Under the pieces are notes generated by a model. That model saw only the letters and a program-made list of their open reading frames with translations. It was not told the DNA's origin and searched no databases. 61,886 nucleotides of DNA, from positions 1-61,886 of the forward strand of contig NZ_BJLR01000003.1 of NCBI RefSeq assembly GCF_006538745.1, given 5' to 3'. Both the position numbers and the translations under genes were made by a program. Positions 8,630 through 23,247 of this stretch are shown piece by piece (the stretch's first letter is position 1; each line of letters opens with the position of its first letter). The stretch comes from Cellulomonas cellasea (lineage in GTDB: Bacteria; Actinomycetota; Actinomycetes; Actinomycetales; Cellulomonadaceae).

Positions 8630-10170
8630 TTGTCGTTCCCCTCGTCCGTCGCGACCGCCGTGGTCGTGGTGGGCAGGTCACCGGCGCCGACCTGGTCGAC
8701 GGTCGTCACCGCGGGCTCGCGCACGAGGTCGAGCGCGGGCGCCGGGTAGAAGCCGAGCACGAGCATGAGCCCGATCAGCGGCGCGACGACCCACCGCTCC
8801 CGGCCGCTCAGGTCGGGCGCGGTCGCGAGCTCATCGCGCACCGGTCCGGTGAAGACCCGCTGGTACGTCAGCAGGACGTAGAGCGCCGCGAGGACCACGG
8901 CGACGACCGAGACGAGCGCCGCCGCCTCGTTGCGCGCGAACGTCCCGACGAGCACGAGGAACTCGCTGACGAACGTCGACAGGCCGGGCAGCGACAGCGC
9001 CGAGAGGCCGACCACGAGGAACGTCCCGGCGAGCACCGGGGTGACCTTCTGCAGCCCGCCGAAGTCGGCGATCTGCTGCGAGCCGCGGCGCGCGACGAGG
9101 AACCCGGCGAGCAGGAACAGCGCCCCGGTCGAGAGCCCGTGGTTGACCATGTAGAACGACGAGCCGGAGACGGCGGTCGAGGTGAACGCGAAGATCCCGA
9201 GCACGATGAACCCGAAGTGCGAGACCGACGTGTACGCGATGAGGCGCATGAGGTCCTTCTGCCCGATGGCGAGCAGCGCCCCGTAGAGGATCGAGACGAC
9301 CGCTAGCACGATCACGACCGGCGCGGCCCAGCGCGAGGCGTTCGGGAACAGCGGCAGGCACAGCGTGAGCATGCCGAACGTGCCGACCTTGTCGAGCACC
9401 CCGACGAGCAGCGTCGACGTCCCGGCGGGCGCCTGCTCGGCCGCGTCGGGCAGCCACGTGTGCACCGGGAACATGGGCGCCTTGATCGCGAAGGCCAGGA
9501 AGAACGCGACGAACAGCCAGCGCTCGGTCGTCACCGGCAGGTCCAGCCCCGTGAGGTTGTCGACGAGGAACCCGTCCGCACCGCCCGGGCCCTGCAGGTA
9601 CAGCGCGATGACGCCGACGAGCATGATCAGGCCGCCCGCGAGCGAGAACAGCAGGAACTTCACCGCGGCGTACCGCCGGTGGGCCCCGCCGAACGCGCCG
9701 ATCATGAAGTAGACCGGGATCAGCATCGCCTCGAACAGCACGTAGAACAGGAAGACGTCGCGCGCGGCGAACACCGCGACCATGAACGTCTCGAGCACGA
9801 GGACGAGCGCGAGGTAGTGCCGCAGCCGGCCGGTGTCACCGCCCTGCTCGCGCCACGCCGCCAGGACCACGAGCGGGACGAGGAGCACCGAGAGCAGCAC
9901 GAGCGAGAGCCCGACGCCGTCGACCCCGACGGCGTAGCTCACCCCGAACGCCGGGATCCACGACTGGACCTCGGTGAGCTGGTGCGTGGCCGAGTCGGCG
10001 GTGTCGAACGCGAGGAGCGCGCCGACGCCCAGCAGCAGCTCGGCGAGCGCGAACCCGAGCGCCACGAGCCGCACGTGCGTGCGGGCGGAGGAGGGCAGGG
10101 CCCACACGACCGCGGCGCCGACGAGCGGCAGCACGATCAGGGCGGTCAGCCAGGGGAATCCGGATGCCAT
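8626..10170 (-). CDS. nuoM: NADH-quinone oxidoreductase subunit M
   Basis: Membrane-arm antiporter-like subunit, 514 residues with about 14 helices. Typical signatures: VLFEAMLIPVYFMIGAFGG (functional Glu), FAIKAPMFPVHTWLPDAAEQAPAGTSTLL, LDKVGTFGML and KDLMRLIAYTSVSHFGF. It follows nuoL by 15 bp. ATG at 10170 is preceded by GGGAGAG. The C-terminal tail after the last helix is Thr-rich and the stop overlaps the nuoN start. Confidence 0.97.
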   Translation of the reverse strand: MASGFPWLTALIVLPLVGAAVVWALPSSARTHVRLVALGFALAELLLGVGALLAFDTADSATHQLTEVQSWIPAFGVSYAVGVDGVGLSLVLLSVLLVPLVVLAAWREQGGDTGRLRHYLALVLVLETFMVAVFAARDVFLFYVLFEAMLIPVYFMIGAFGGAHRRYAAVKFLLFSLAGGLIMLVGVIALYLQGPGGADGFLVDNLTGLDLPVTTERWLFVAFFLAFAIKAPMFPVHTWLPDAAEQAPAGTSTLLVGVLDKVGTFGMLTLCLPLFPNASRWAAPVVIVLAVVSILYGALLAIGQKDLMRLIAYTSVSHFGFIVLGIFAFTSTAVSGSSFYMVNHGLSTGALFLLAGFLVARRGSQQIADFGGLQKVTPVLAGTFLVVGLSALSLPGLSTFVSEFLVLVGTFARNEAAALVSVVAVVLAALYVLLTYQRVFTGPVRDELATAPDLSGRERWVVAPLIGLMLVLGFYPAPALDLVREPAVTTVDQVGAGDLPTTTTAVATDEGNDK

Positions 10171-10185
10171 CGGTGGTGCTCTCCC

Positions 10186-12183
10186 TCAGATCCGGGGTGC
10201 CAGGACGGCGACGACGAGGACGACGAGACCGAGCGCCATCGTCGCGGCGTACGTACGGGCGAAGCCCGTCTGCAGCCGGCGGACGACGTCGCCGAGACCG
10301 ATGGTCAGGCGCCCGAGGCCCGAGAACGCGCCGTCGACGACCTGGCGGTCCCCGAAGACGAGCGAGCGGGTCAGGTGCTGGCCGGGCTCGACGAGGACGG
10401 CGTGGTTGACGGCGTCCTGGTACAGGTCGACGCGCGCGGCGCGGGTCAGCGGGGAGCCGACGGGCGCGACGACGGGCACGGTCGACGCGGCGTACTGCCG
10501 CCACGCGAGCACGACCCCGGCGACCACGACGAGGAGCGTCAGCACGATGAGCAGCCACGGGGGCAGGACGGGCTCCTCGTGCTCGACGTGGCCGGTCACC
10601 GGCTCGAGCCAGGACGCGAAGCCGCCGCCGATCGACAGGAGCCCGCCGAGCGCGACCGAGCCGACCGCGAGCACGACCATCGGCACCGTCATGAGCTTGG
10701 GCGCCTCGTGCGGGTGCTGCGCGGAGCCGTCGGTGCGCGCGGTCCAGCGGCGCTCGCCCTCGAACGTCAGGAAGAACAGCCGCGACATGTAGAACGCGGT
10801 GATCCCCGCGCCGAGCAGCGCGACGACGCCGAAGACCCACGCCCGCCACGGCGCCCCGTCGACCGGGACGAACGCGGCCTCGATGATCTTGTCCTTGCTC
10901 CAGAAGCCGGAGAACGGCGGGATGCCCAGGATCGCGAGCCAGCCGGCCATGAACGTGATCCACGTGATCTTCATGTACCGCGCGAGCCCGCCGAACCGGC
11001 GCATGTCGACCTGGTCGTCCATGCCGTGCATGACCGAGCCCGCACCGAGGAACATCCCGGCCTTGAAGAAGCCGTGCGTCACGAGGTGGAAGATCGCGAA
11101 CGCGTACCCGACGGGGCCGAGCCCGGCGGCGAGCACCATGTAGCCGATCTGCGACATCGTCGAGGCCGCGAGGGCCTTCTTGATGTCGTCCTTCGCGCAG
11201 CCGACGATCGCGCCGTAGAGCAGCGTGATCGCGCCGATCACGGCGACGACGAGCTGGGCGTCGGGCGCACCGTCGAACACCGGCGCCGAGCGCACGATGA
11301 GGTAGACGCCCGCGGTCACCATGGTCGCGGCGTGGATGAGCGCGGACACCGGCGTGGGGCCGGCCATCGCGTCGCCGAGCCACGACTGCAGCGGGAACTG
11401 CGCCGACTTGCCGCACGCGGCGAGCAGCAGCATGAGCCCGATCGCGGTGAGCGTCCCCGTGCTCGCGTCCGCGGCGCCCTCGTGCACGGTCGCGAAGTCG
11501 ACGCCGCCGAACGTCGCGAACATGAGCATGAGCGCGACGAGCAGGCCGATGTCACCGACGCGGTTGGCGACGAACGCCTTCTTCGCGGCGACCGCGTACG
11601 GCGTGCGGTGGTTCCAGAAGCCGATGAGCAGGTACGACGCGAGGCCGACGCCCTCCCAGCCGACGAACAGCAGGAGGTAGCTGTCGGCGAGCACGAGCAC
11701 GAGCATCGCGGCGACGAACAGGTTGAGGTACGCGAAGAACCGGCGGCGGTCCGCGTCGTGCTCCATGTACGCGACCGAGTACACGTGGATGAGCGTGCCG
11801 ACGAACGTCACGAGCAGCACGAAGGTCAGCGACAGCGGGTCGAGCCGCAGCCCCGCGTCGAGGCTGAACGCGCCCGCGGGCAGCCAGGTGAACAGGTGCA
11901 GGTCGCGCACGCGGTCCTCGGCGCCCTGGCCGAGCAGCGACACGAGCAGCCCGGCGCCGACGACGAACGCACCGCCCGACGCGGCGACGCCGAGCCAGTG
12001 GCCCCACCGGTCGGCGCGGCGGCCGAGCAGCAGCAGGACCGCGGCGCTCACGAGCGGCAGCGCGACCAGCAGCCACGCGCTGGTCTGCAGCGTGCCCTCG
12101 GCGGCGGTGGCGTGCGGGACGGCCCCGTGCGCCGCGTCGGCGGCGTCACGCAGGCGCGCGGGGGCGAGGAGCAGGGTGTGCAC
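10186..12183 (-). CDS. nuoL: NADH-quinone oxidoreductase subunit L
   Basis: Distal proton-pumping subunit, 665 residues. Visible conserved parts: [89 protein letters not shown] and the long C-terminal amphipathic region. GTG at 12183 is preceded by AGAGGA and lies 10 bp after nuoK. N-terminal residues 1-30 are His/Ala-rich and may be a variable extension. Confidence 0.97.
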   Translation of the reverse strand: MHTLLLAPARLRDAADAAHGAVPHATAAEGTLQTSAWLLVALPLVSAAVLLLLGRRADRWGHWLGVAASGGAFVVGAGLLVSLLGQGAEDRVRDLHLFTWLPAGAFSLDAGLRLDPLSLTFVLLVTFVGTLIHVYSVAYMEHDADRRRFFAYLNLFVAAMLVLVLADSYLLLFVGWEGVGLASYLLIGFWNHRTPYAVAAKKAFVANRVGDIGLLVALMLMFATFGGVDFATVHEGAADASTGTLTAIGLMLLLAACGKSAQFPLQSWLGDAMAGPTPVSALIHAATMVTAGVYLIVRSAPVFDGAPDAQLVVAVIGAITLLYGAIVGCAKDDIKKALAASTMSQIGYMVLAAGLGPVGYAFAIFHLVTHGFFKAGMFLGAGSVMHGMDDQVDMRRFGGLARYMKITWITFMAGWLAILGIPPFSGFWSKDKIIEAAFVPVDGAPWRAWVFGVVALLGAGITAFYMSRLFFLTFEGERRWTARTDGSAQHPHEAPKLMTVPMVVLAVGSVALGGLLSIGGGFASWLEPVTGHVEHEEPVLPPWLLIVLTLLVVVAGVVLAWRQYAASTVPVVAPVGSPLTRAARVDLYQDAVNHAVLVEPGQHLTRSLVFGDRQVVDGAFSGLGRLTIGLGDVVRRLQTGFARTYAATMALGLVVLVVAVLAPRI

Positions 12184-12193
12184 CGTCGTCCTC

Positions 12194-12493
12194 TCAGCTC
12201 TTCAGCAGGTTGACGTCGTCGACCGAGGCCGACCGGCGGGTACGGAAGATCGCCACGATGATCGCGAGCCCGACGACGACCTCGGCCGCCGCGACGACCA
12301 TGACGAAGAACGCCATCACCTGGCCGGTCAGGTCGCCGTGGATCCGCGCGAACGTCACGAGCGCGAGGTTCGTCGCGTTGAGCATGAGCTCGATGCCCAT
12401 GAACACGATGATCGCGTTGCGGCGCAGCAGGACCGTCGAGGCCCCGATCGCGAAGAGGATCGACGAGAGGACCAGGTAGTTGGTCAGGCTCAC
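12194..12493 (-). CDS. nuoK: NADH-quinone oxidoreductase subunit K
   Basis: Small three-helix membrane subunit, 99 residues, the usual family length. Conserved Glu residues in transmembrane context are seen in [16 protein letters not shown] and [12 protein letters not shown]. Its GTG overlaps the nuoJ stop by the GTGA arrangement. Confidence 0.97.
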   Translation of the reverse strand: MSLTNYLVLSSILFAIGASTVLLRRNAIIVFMGIELMLNATNLALVTFARIHGDLTGQVMAFFVMVVAAAEVVVGLAIIVAIFRTRRSASVDDVNLLKS

Positions 12494-13398
12494 AGGGCTG
12501 TCTCCGTCCCGCGGTCGGTCGTGATCGGCGTCGCGGGGCCGGACGTCATCCCCGGACCGGCCGCGGCGGGCAGCGGCCGGTCGCGACGCGCGCCACCGCC
12601 GGAGCCGTCCTCCACGAGCGTGCCCGGGCTCGCCGCGAACCGCTCCGTGCCGGCCTCCTGGCCGCGGATGCGCAGCACGCGCGGCACCGAGATGTCGATC
12701 GGGTTGCCCTGGGGGTCGAGCGCGGGGACGTCCATCGCGTTGTGGCGCGCGTAGACGCCGGGCGCGGGCAGCGGCGTGATGACGCCACCCGCGGCGACGC
12801 GCGCGTCGGCCCGCTCCTTCTGGCCGATCTTGCGCACGAGGCGCTGGCGGTGCGTGAGCACGAGGGCGCCGAGCGCGGCGGTCACGAGCGGCGCGCCCAC
12901 GACCTCGAACGCGAACACGTACTCGCCGAAGACAAGGCGCGCGACGCCGACGGGGTTCGTGTCGGCGTTCGCCGCCTCGAGCCCGCGCGCCCGCGGGTAG
13001 GTCACGCGCGTGACGACGCCGATCAGCATCGCGGCGATCCCGGCGCCCGCGATCAGGCCGATCCAGCGCTGGCCGCGGATCGTCTCGACGAGCGAGTCCG
13101 ACGCGTCGACGCCCACGAGCATGAGCACGAACAGGAACAGCATCATGACCGCGCCGGTGTACACGACGACCTGGACGACGCCGAGGAACGGCGCCTCCTG
13201 CGCGACGTACAGGAACGCGAGCGAGATCATCACCGCGACGACCGCCATCGCGGCGTGCACGGCCTTGCGGGCGAACAGCAGCCCGAGCGCGGCGAGGACC
13301 ATGATCGGCGCGAGGACCCAGAACAGGGTCGCCTCGCCGCCCGAGGTCGTGCCGGCGTCGGTGATCGCGGCGGGCAGCACCGCCGTGAGGTGGCTCAT
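12490..13398 (-). CDS. nuoJ: NADH-quinone oxidoreductase subunit J
   Basis: Membrane subunit of complex I, about 302 residues: five N-terminal helices ([46 protein letters not shown]) then a hydrophilic C-terminal tail of about 110 residues ending in Pro/Gly-rich sequence. The tail is longer than in proteobacterial NuoJ. ATG at 13398 overlaps the nuoI stop (ATGA). A longer open frame upstream is only a shadow of nuoI. Confidence 0.96.
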   Translation of the reverse strand: MSHLTAVLPAAITDAGTTSGGEATLFWVLAPIMVLAALGLLFARKAVHAAMAVVAVMISLAFLYVAQEAPFLGVVQVVVYTGAVMMLFLFVLMLVGVDASDSLVETIRGQRWIGLIAGAGIAAMLIGVVTRVTYPRARGLEAANADTNPVGVARLVFGEYVFAFEVVGAPLVTAALGALVLTHRQRLVRKIGQKERADARVAAGGVITPLPAPGVYARHNAMDVPALDPQGNPIDISVPRVLRIRGQEAGTERFAASPGTLVEDGSGGGARRDRPLPAAAGPGMTSGPATPITTDRGTETAL

Positions 13399-14177
13399 CG
13401 GGTCTCCTGCCCGGCCGTGCGCATGAGCGGCTCGTGGGGGCCGTGGCCCGCGGTCGGGTGGGCGTGCGTGCCGTCGGCCCCGCCGGCCGCCGGGGCGTCG
13501 CCCTCGCTCGGCCGGTGCAGCTCGACCCAGACCTTCTGCGACTGCGTCGGGCCCGTGATCTCGCCGCGGTAGTACGCGTCGTCGGTCGTGCCCTCGACCA
13601 TCGGGTGCGGCGCCGGGAGCATACCCTCGCCGAGCGGGGCGAGCAGGTCCTGCTTCTCGTAGATCAGGCCCTCGCGCGTCGGGCCCGCGAGCTCGTACTC
13701 GTTGGTCATCGTGAGCGCCCGCGTCGGGCACGCCTCGATGCACAGCCCGCAGAAGATGCAGCGCAGGTAGTTGATCTGGTAGACGCGGCCGTACCGCTCC
13801 CCCGGCGAGAACTGCGCGTCGGGCGCGTTGTCGGCGCCCTCGACGTAGATCGCGTCGGCGGGGCAGGCCCACGCGCACAGCTCGCAGCCGATGCACTTCT
13901 CGAGGCCGTCCGCGTACCGGTTGAGCTGGTGACGGCCGTGGTAGCGCGGCTTGGCCGGGACCTTCTCGAACGGGTACTGCTCGGTGACCGTCGGGCGGAA
14001 CATGTTGGAGAACGTCACGCCGAAGCCGCCGACGGGCGCGAGCATCTCGCCGAGGCCCGTCCGGGGCTCGATCAGCGGGGTGTAGCCCGCGGGCGCTGCG
14101 GCGCCCACCTCGCCGCCCTGCGGGCGGGCCGTGACGTCCTTCGACGTGTCCTTGGGGCCGTTCGTGGGGTCAGCCAC
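13395..14177 (-). CDS. nuoI: NADH-quinone oxidoreductase subunit I
   Basis: Peripheral-arm ferredoxin-like subunit carrying clusters N6a and N6b. The two ligand sets [12 protein letters not shown] and [12 protein letters not shown] are intact. 260 residues, with an acidic/His-rich C-terminal tail beyond the fold. GTG at 14177 overlaps the end of nuoH by 8 nt. Confidence 0.97.
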   Translation of the reverse strand: MADPTNGPKDTSKDVTARPQGGEVGAAAPAGYTPLIEPRTGLGEMLAPVGGFGVTFSNMFRPTVTEQYPFEKVPAKPRYHGRHQLNRYADGLEKCIGCELCAWACPADAIYVEGADNAPDAQFSPGERYGRVYQINYLRCIFCGLCIEACPTRALTMTNEYELAGPTREGLIYEKQDLLAPLGEGMLPAPHPMVEGTTDDAYYRGEITGPTQSQKVWVELHRPSEGDAPAAGGADGTHAHPTAGHGPHEPLMRTAGQETR

Positions 14178-15555
14178 CGTGCACCTCCTGGGTGACCTGC
14201 GGGGTCTCGGTCGGGGCCTGGGCCGCGGCCTCGCGGGCCGCCTGCGCGCGGCGCTCCTGGCGCCGCGAGGGCGGGAGCACCTGGCCGGGCAGCGGGGGCA
14301 CCGGGAAGCCGCCCGCGAACGCGTCGAACTCCTCGGGCTCGCCGCGGTCGGCCGCCGGCTCGTCCTTCTTCTCGGGGATGAGGAACGAGACCAGCACCCC
14401 GGCGAGCACGACGCCCGCGATGACGAAGAGCGTCGTGCGCAGGTCGAGGCCGGAGAACTGGCGGACGCCCTGCACGACGGCGACGCACACGACCCAGCCG
14501 AGCGCGACCGGGATGAGCACCTTCCAGCCGATCTTCATGAACTGGTCGTACCGGAAGCGCAGCACCGAGCCGCGGATCCAGACGAACAGGAACATGAACA
14601 GCCAGACCTTGGCGAGGAACCACAGGACGGGCCACCAGCCCTCGTTGAACATCCCGTCGTTGATCGCGGAGATCGGCCACGGCGCACGCCAGCCGCCGAG
14701 GAACAGCGTCGTCGCGACCGCGGAGACGTTGAGCATGTTGATGTACTCCGCGAGGAAGAACCACGCGAACTTCATCGACGAGTACTCGGTCATGTAGCCG
14801 GACACGAGCTCGCCCTCGGCCTCGGGCAGGTCGAACGGCAGGCGGTTCGTCTCGCCGACCATCGAGATCACGTAGATCACGAACGCGGGCAGCAGCGGCA
14901 GGAACCACCAGATCTGCGTCTGCGAGCTGACGATCTGCGACGTCGACATCGACCCCGCGATGATGAACACGCTGACCAGCGACAGGCCCATCGCGAGCTC
15001 GTAGGAGATCACCTGCGCGGTCGAGCGGACCGAGCCGAGCAGCGGGTACGTGGAACCCGACGCCCAGCCGCCGAGCACGATGCCGTACACGCCGACGGAG
15101 GCGCACGCGAGGATGTAGAGCGTCGCGACCGGGAAGTCGGTGAGCTGGAGCGGCGTCACGATGCCGAACAGGCTCACGGCCGGGCCGAACGGGATGACCG
15201 CGAACGTCAGCAGCGAGCAGAACACCGCGATCATCGGCGCGAGGATGTAGACGAGCTTGTCGGCCGCCTTGACGGTGATGTCCTCCTTGACCAGGAGCTT
15301 CATCGCGTCGGCGAGCGACTGGAGCAGGCCGAAGGGGCCGTGCACGTTCGGCCCGGGGCGGACCTGCATGCGCGCGACGACCTTGCGCTCGAACCAGATG
15401 GCGATGAGGACGCTCGTCAGCAGGAAGACGATGATCGCGACGGCCTTGAGCAGCCAGATCCAGAAGTTGTCGTTGCTGAAGTCCGCGGCGGCCGTGGCCC
15501 CCACGCCCCCGCCGCCCTCGACGGCGGCGGGCAGCACCGCTGTGAGCAGGCTCAT
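14170..15555 (-). CDS. nuoH: NADH-quinone oxidoreductase subunit H
   Basis: Membrane subunit at the quinone site, 461 residues. Conserved stretches: [75 protein letters not shown] and FLAEYINM. The C-terminal ~65 residues are charged and Pro/Ala-rich, an actinobacterial-type extension. ATG at 15555 overlaps the nuoG stop (ATGA). Confidence 0.97.
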   Translation of the reverse strand: MSLLTAVLPAAVEGGGGVGATAAADFSNDNFWIWLLKAVAIIVFLLTSVLIAIWFERKVVARMQVRPGPNVHGPFGLLQSLADAMKLLVKEDITVKAADKLVYILAPMIAVFCSLLTFAVIPFGPAVSLFGIVTPLQLTDFPVATLYILACASVGVYGIVLGGWASGSTYPLLGSVRSTAQVISYELAMGLSLVSVFIIAGSMSTSQIVSSQTQIWWFLPLLPAFVIYVISMVGETNRLPFDLPEAEGELVSGYMTEYSSMKFAWFFLAEYINMLNVSAVATTLFLGGWRAPWPISAINDGMFNEGWWPVLWFLAKVWLFMFLFVWIRGSVLRFRYDQFMKIGWKVLIPVALGWVVCVAVVQGVRQFSGLDLRTTLFVIAGVVLAGVLVSFLIPEKKDEPAADRGEPEEFDAFAGGFPVPPLPGQVLPPSRRQERRAQAAREAAAQAPTETPQVTQEVHGG

Positions 15556-18211
15556 GCGAGCACCTCCGTGTGCGTCGTCGCGGTGCGGTCACCGGGCACC
15601 GAGCCGCCCGCCGGGCCCGCCGTCAGGTCCTGCGAGCCCGGGGCGAGCCGGACGCGCGCGCCGGGGCCCGCGCGCAGGGTGTCACGCACGAGGCTCCCGG
15701 GCGAGGCGGTCGGCAGCCAGACCACGTGGTCGGGCATCTCGGTGACGAGCACGGGGAGCTGGATCGTGCCCGCGTCGGTCGAGACAGCGAGCAGCCCGCC
15801 GTCGACGACCCCGGCGCCCGCGGCCGTCGCCGCGGAGACCCGTGCGGCCGGGCGCTTCGCGGTGCCCGCGAGGAACGCCTCGCCGTCCTGCAGCCGGCCG
15901 GCGTCGAGCAGCTGGTGCCACGTCGCGAGGATCGCGTCACCGGGCGCGACCGACGGCGGCTCCGCGGCCTCGACCGACGGCGCCTCGACGCGCGCGCCGT
16001 CCCAGGCGCCGAGCTGGTCGATCTCGGCGTGCACCTGCGCGAGCGTGCGCAGCCCGAGGTCCGCGCCGAGCGCGTCGGCGAGCTGGTCGAGCACGCGGTG
16101 GTCGGCCATCGCGGTCGACGCCAGCGCCTGCGGGAACGGGCGCGGGCGCCCCTCCCAGGTGAGGAACGTGCCGGCCTTCTCGACGGGCGGCGCGACCGGC
16201 AGCACGACGTCGGCGAGCTCGGTGACCTCGGAGCGGCGCACCTCGAGCGAGACGAGGAACGGCACCGCGGCGAGCGCGGCCCGCGCCTTCGCGGGGTCCG
16301 GCAGGTCGCGCACGTCGACCCCGCCGACGACGAGGGCGCCGAGGCGGCCCTTGCGCGCGGCCTTGAGGATCTTCGCGGTCGAGCGGCCCGGGGTCTGCGG
16401 CAGGTGGTCGACGCCCCACACGGCGGCGACGTCCACGCGGGCCGCCGCGTCGGCGACCGGGCGTCCGCCCGGCAGGAGGCTCGGCAGCGCGCCGGCCTCG
16501 ACGCCGCCACGCTCGCCCGCACGGCGCGGGACCCACGCGAGGCGGGCACCGGTGCGGCGCGCGAGGCGCAGCGCGGCGGACAGGCCGCCCTGCACGAGGC
16601 CCAGCCGCTCGCCGACGAGGATGACCGCACCGGGCGCGACGAGCGCCTCGGCGAGGTCCCGCAGGCGCACGTCGCCGGCGTCGGTGCCGACCGCGTCGAG
16701 CACCTCGGCCTCGGTCCCGGGGGCCGCGGCGAGCAGCGTGCCGTCGAGCCGCTCGAGCCCGCGGCTCGCGAGCGGGGCGATCGCGGAGACCTTCGTGGTG
16801 CCCGCGACGACGCCCTTGCGCAGGCGCAGGAACGTGATGCCCGCCTCCTCCTCGGCCTCGAGGCCGACGAGCAGCACGCTCGGCGCCCCCTCGAGGTCCG
16901 CGAAGGTCACGGACATGCCCTGCCCGGCGACGGCCGAGGCGAGGAACGCCTCCTCCTCCGGGGAGTGCGGGCGGGCGCGCAGGTCGACGTCGTTGGTGCC
17001 GAGCGTGACGCGGGCGAACTTCGCGTAGGCGTAGGCGTCCTCGATCGTGACGCGGCCGCCCGGGAGCACCCCGACGCCGCGCGGGGCGTCGGTCGTGGCC
17101 GATCCCGCGAGCGCCGCCTGCAGGCCCGCCGCCGCGACGTCGAGCGCCTCGGCCCAGCTCGCGGACCGCAGCTCGCCGGTCTCCTCGTCGCGCACGAGCG
17201 GGGTCGTCAGGCGGTCCGGCGCGGACTGCCACGTGAACGCGAAGCGGTCCTTGTCGGTGATCCACTCCTCGTTGACCGCGGGGTCCTCGCCCGCGAGGCG
17301 GCGCAGCACGACGCCGCGGCGGTGGTCGACGCGGATCGCCGAGCCGCACGAGTCGTGCTCGGAGATCCCCGGGGTCGACACGAGGTCGAACGGGCGCGAG
17401 CGGAACCGGTACGTCGCGCTCGTGAGCGCCCCGACCGGGCAGATCTGGATCGTGTTGCCCGAGAAGTACGAGGCGAACGGCCGGCCCGACTCGTCCTCGA
17501 GCGCGGTCCCCACCGGGCCGTCGCCGACGAAGCCGAGCACGCCGGTGTCGAAGCGCCCGATCTGCTGCATCGCGCCGCGCTTCTGCAGGTCGATGAACGC
17601 GTCGCCCGCGATCTCCTTGGAGAACCGGGTGCAGCGCTGGCACAGGATGCAGCGCTCGCGGTCGAGCAGGACCTGCGTCGAGATCGCGATGGGCTTGGGG
17701 AACGTGCGCTTGATGTCGACGAAGCGCGACGTGGCGCGCCCGTTGCTCATCGCCTGGTTCTGCAGCGGGCACTCGCCGCCCTTGTCGCACACCGGGCAGT
17801 CGAGCGGGTGGTTGATGAGCAGGAGCTCCATCACGCCGTGCTGCGCCTTGTCGGCCTCGGCCGAGGTGAGCTGCGTCTTGACCTGCATGCCGGGCGTGGC
17901 CTCGAGCGTGCACGACGCCTGGGGCTTGGGCATCTTCGCGAGCGCGCCGTCGCGCCCGGGGGCCCAGACCTCGACGAGGCACTGGCGGCACGCGCCGGCC
18001 GGGGCCAGCAGCGGGTGGTCGCAGAACCGCGGGATCTGGATGCCGATCTGCTCGGCGGCGCGGATCACGAGCGTGCCCTTGGGGACCGCGACCTCGACGT
18101 CGTCGATCGTGAAGGTCACCGCGTCGGGACCCTTCGGCGCCTGGGCGTCGTTGCCCGGCGACGACGGCCCGGCGCTCGGCGAACCGGGCGTGGGCTTGCC
18201 TGTCGTGATGG

Positions 18212-18215
<4 letters not shown>
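15552..18215 (-). CDS. nuoG: NADH-quinone oxidoreductase subunit G (N7 cluster ligands apparently lost)
   Basis: Large iron-sulfur subunit of the NADH-oxidising arm, about 887 residues. The N-terminal [2Fe-2S] motif [15 protein letters not shown], the His-ligated [4Fe-4S] motif [17 protein letters not shown] and [10 protein letters not shown] with a later CPVGAL are all present. At the position where other actinobacterial NuoG proteins carry a CxxCxxxC set for the off-pathway N7 cluster, this protein has [10 protein letters not shown]. The downstream fourth ligand region reads [11 protein letters not shown], without Cys. N7 is therefore probably missing while the electron path clusters remain. 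ATG at 18215 overlaps nuoF (ATGA). Confidence 0.96.
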
Positions 18216-19557
<1,342 letters not shown>

Positions 19558-19558
<1 letters not shown>

Positions 19559-20567
19559 CAGGACTCCTTGGCCTGCTCGGACTGCTGCTTCTTGTCCTGC
19601 GCGGCCGTGGAGGAGTCCGCCGGACCCTCCGGGCTGCGCTGCGCGCTCGACTGCTCGGCGCCGACCTCGGGCGTGCCCGCGGCCTTCGCGGCCTCGGGCG
19701 CCGTGCGCGTGGCCGGTGCGCCCGCGGCGGTGCGGGTGCGCGGCGTGGTGCCCGCCGGGCGCTTCGCGCGCGGCTTCGGCTCGGGCTCGGTCGTGCCGGG
19801 CGTCGCCTCGGGCTGCATGCCGGCGGTCTCGTCGGTGCCCGCGCCGCCCTCGCCGGGGAACGCGGGTGCCGTCCAGCCGTGCTCCCGGGCGAGGCGCGTG
19901 CCGCGCACGGTCGCCTCCCCCGCACCGACGCCCTCGTCGGCCCGGCCGTCCGGGAAGCCCGCGAGCACGCGGGACATCGCCTTGAACGAGCACACGCTCG
20001 ACGCGCCGCGGGTCGGGGCCACCGGCTCGCCGGCGCGCAGGCGGTCGACGGTCTCGACCGCGCTCGCCGGCGTCTGGTTGTCGAAGAACTCCCAGTTGAC
20101 CATCACGACCGGGGCGTAGTCGCACGCCGCGTTGCACTCGATGCGCTCGAGCGTGACCTTGCCGTCCGGCGTCGTCTCGTCGTGCCCGACCTCGAGGTGC
20201 TCGGAGAGCTCCTGCCAGATCGCGTCGCCGCCCATGACGGCGCAGAGCGTGTTGGTGCAGACCCCGACCGTGTACTCGCCGTTGGGCCGGCGCTTGTACT
20301 GCGAGTAGAACGTCGCGACCGCGGAGACCTCGGCGGTCGTCAGGCTGAGCATCTGGCCGCAGAACGCGATGCCCGCGGGCGAGACGTAGCCGTCCTCGCT
20401 CTGCACGAGGTGCAGCATCGGCAGCAGCGCCGAGCGGGCCTGCGGGTACCGGGCGATGATCTGCTCGGCGTCCGCGGCGAGGCGCGCGAACGTCGCCTCG
20501 TCGTACGCGGCGTGCCGGTGCGGCGCACGGGCGCTCACGTCGGCGTGCGTGCTGTTCTCGACGGACA

Positions 20568-20568
<1 letters not shown>
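19558..20568 (-). CDS. nuoE: NADH-quinone oxidoreductase subunit E with long C-terminal extension
   Basis: Thioredoxin-fold [2Fe-2S] subunit (cluster N1a) of complex I, about 336 residues. Ligands are in [13 protein letters not shown] and [11 protein letters not shown]. The conserved domain ends near residue 200. It is followed by about 135 Ala/Pro/Thr/Lys-rich residues with no recognisable fold, roughly doubling the size usual in proteobacteria. ATG at 20568 is in a TGATG junction with nuoD. Confidence 0.96.
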
Positions 20569-21925
<1,357 letters not shown>

Positions 21926-21926
<1 letters not shown>

Positions 21927-22687
21927 CAGCTGTACGACCTCCGCTGGTCCGGGGGCGGAACGCTCGCGCCCTTGTACTCGACCGGGATCCCGCCGAGGGG
22001 GTAGTCCTTGCGCTGCGGGTGGCCGGGCCAGTCGTCCGGCATCTCGATGCGCGCGAGCGCGGGGTGACCGTCGAAGACGATCCCGAAGAAGTCCCACGTC
22101 TCGCGCTCGTGCCAGTCGTGCGTCGGGTAGACCGACACCGTCGACGGGACATGCGGGTCGGCGTCGGCCACCGCGACCTCGAGGCGGATCCGGCGGCTGT
22201 GGGTGATCGACACGAGGTGGTAGACCGCGTGCAGCTCGCGGCCCGTCTCGTGCGGGTAGTGCACGCCCGAGACCCCGAGGCTCAGCTCGAAGCGCAGGTC
22301 CTGGTCGTCCCGGAGCGCCCGGGCGACCTCGGGCAGGTGCTCGCGCGCGACGTGCAGCGTGAGCTCGTCCCGGTCCACGACCACGTACTCGACGGCGTTC
22401 GCGAAGCCGGTGCCGGACTCGTCGAGGATCTCGGCGAGGACGTCGACGACCTCGTCGAACCAGCCGCCGTACGGCCGCTCGCTCGGTCCGGGCAGCGCGA
22501 CGGGCAGCACGAGGCCGCCGAAGCCGGACGTGTCGCCCGTGCCCTGGACGCCGAACATGCCCTGGCGGACGTCGACGACCTCGAGCGTCGCGCGGTCGGG
22601 CGGCAGCGGGTGCTGGGCGACCTTCTCGATCGCGTCGCCGAGCTTGCCCGGGTCGCCGGCGGTGCCGGCGGGCGTCGCGTCGCTCAT
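21926..22687 (-). CDS. nuoC: NADH-quinone oxidoreductase subunit C
   Basis: 30-kDa-type subunit, about 253 residues. The diagnostic motif [16 protein letters not shown] is followed by the [21 protein letters not shown] block. The N-terminal ~75 residues ([20 protein letters not shown]) are the extension seen in actinobacterial NuoC. ATG at 22687 overlaps the nuoB stop (ATGA). Confidence 0.97.
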
Positions 22688-23235
22688 GCCAGCAGCCCCT
22701 TCATGTGCGACGTCGGCGTCGCCTCGAGCGCGGCGGCCTCGGCGGCGGCCGCGGCCTCGCGGCGGTTCACGCCGAGCGGCGCGGCCTGGATCTGGTCGTG
22801 CAGCGCGAGGATCGCGTTGATCAGCATCTCCGGGCGCGGCGGGCAGCCGGGCAGGTAGATGTCGACCGGCACGACGTGGTCGACGCCCTGGACGATCGCG
22901 TAGTTGTTGAACATCCCGCCCGACGACGCGCACACGCCCATCGACAGGACCCACTTGGGCTCGGGCATCTGGTCGTAGACCTGACGCACGACGGGCGCCA
23001 TCTTCTGGCTCACGCGGCCCGCGACGATCATGAGGTCGGCCTGGCGCGGCGACGCGCGGAAGACCTCCATGCCGAAGCGGGAGATGTCGTACCGCGGGGT
23101 CCCGGTCGCCATCATCTCGATCGCGCAGCACGCGAGACCGAACGTGACGGGCCAGAGCGACCCCTTGCGGAAGTACCCGACGAGGTTCTCGACCGTCGTC
23201 AGCAGGAATCCGGACGGTGCCTCTTCGATGCCCAT
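22684..23235 (-). CDS. nuoB: NADH-quinone oxidoreductase subunit B
   Basis: Carries the terminal cluster N2 next to the quinone site; 183 residues. Ligands appear in [21 protein letters not shown] and [12 protein letters not shown]. The C-terminal ~25 residues are Ala-rich and variable. It starts 12 bp after nuoA. Confidence 0.97.
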   Translation of the reverse strand: MGIEEAPSGFLLTTVENLVGYFRKGSLWPVTFGLACCAIEMMATGTPRYDISRFGMEVFRASPRQADLMIVAGRVSQKMAPVVRQVYDQMPEPKWVLSMGVCASSGGMFNNYAIVQGVDHVVPVDIYLPGCPPRPEMLINAILALHDQIQAAPLGVNRREAAAAAEAAALEATPTSHMKGLLA

Positions 23236-23247
23236 GTCAGCTCACCC

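Noticed and set aside
9460-12213. 917-codon plus-strand open frame across nuoM and nuoL
   Set aside because: Antisense to two clear membrane subunits. Composition is dominated by Glu/Arg/His/Asp, typical of a shadow frame in high-GC DNA.
14131-17028. 965-codon plus-strand open frame opposite nuoH/nuoG
   Set aside because: No domain recognisable and no ribosome site. The minus strand encodes canonical complex I subunits.
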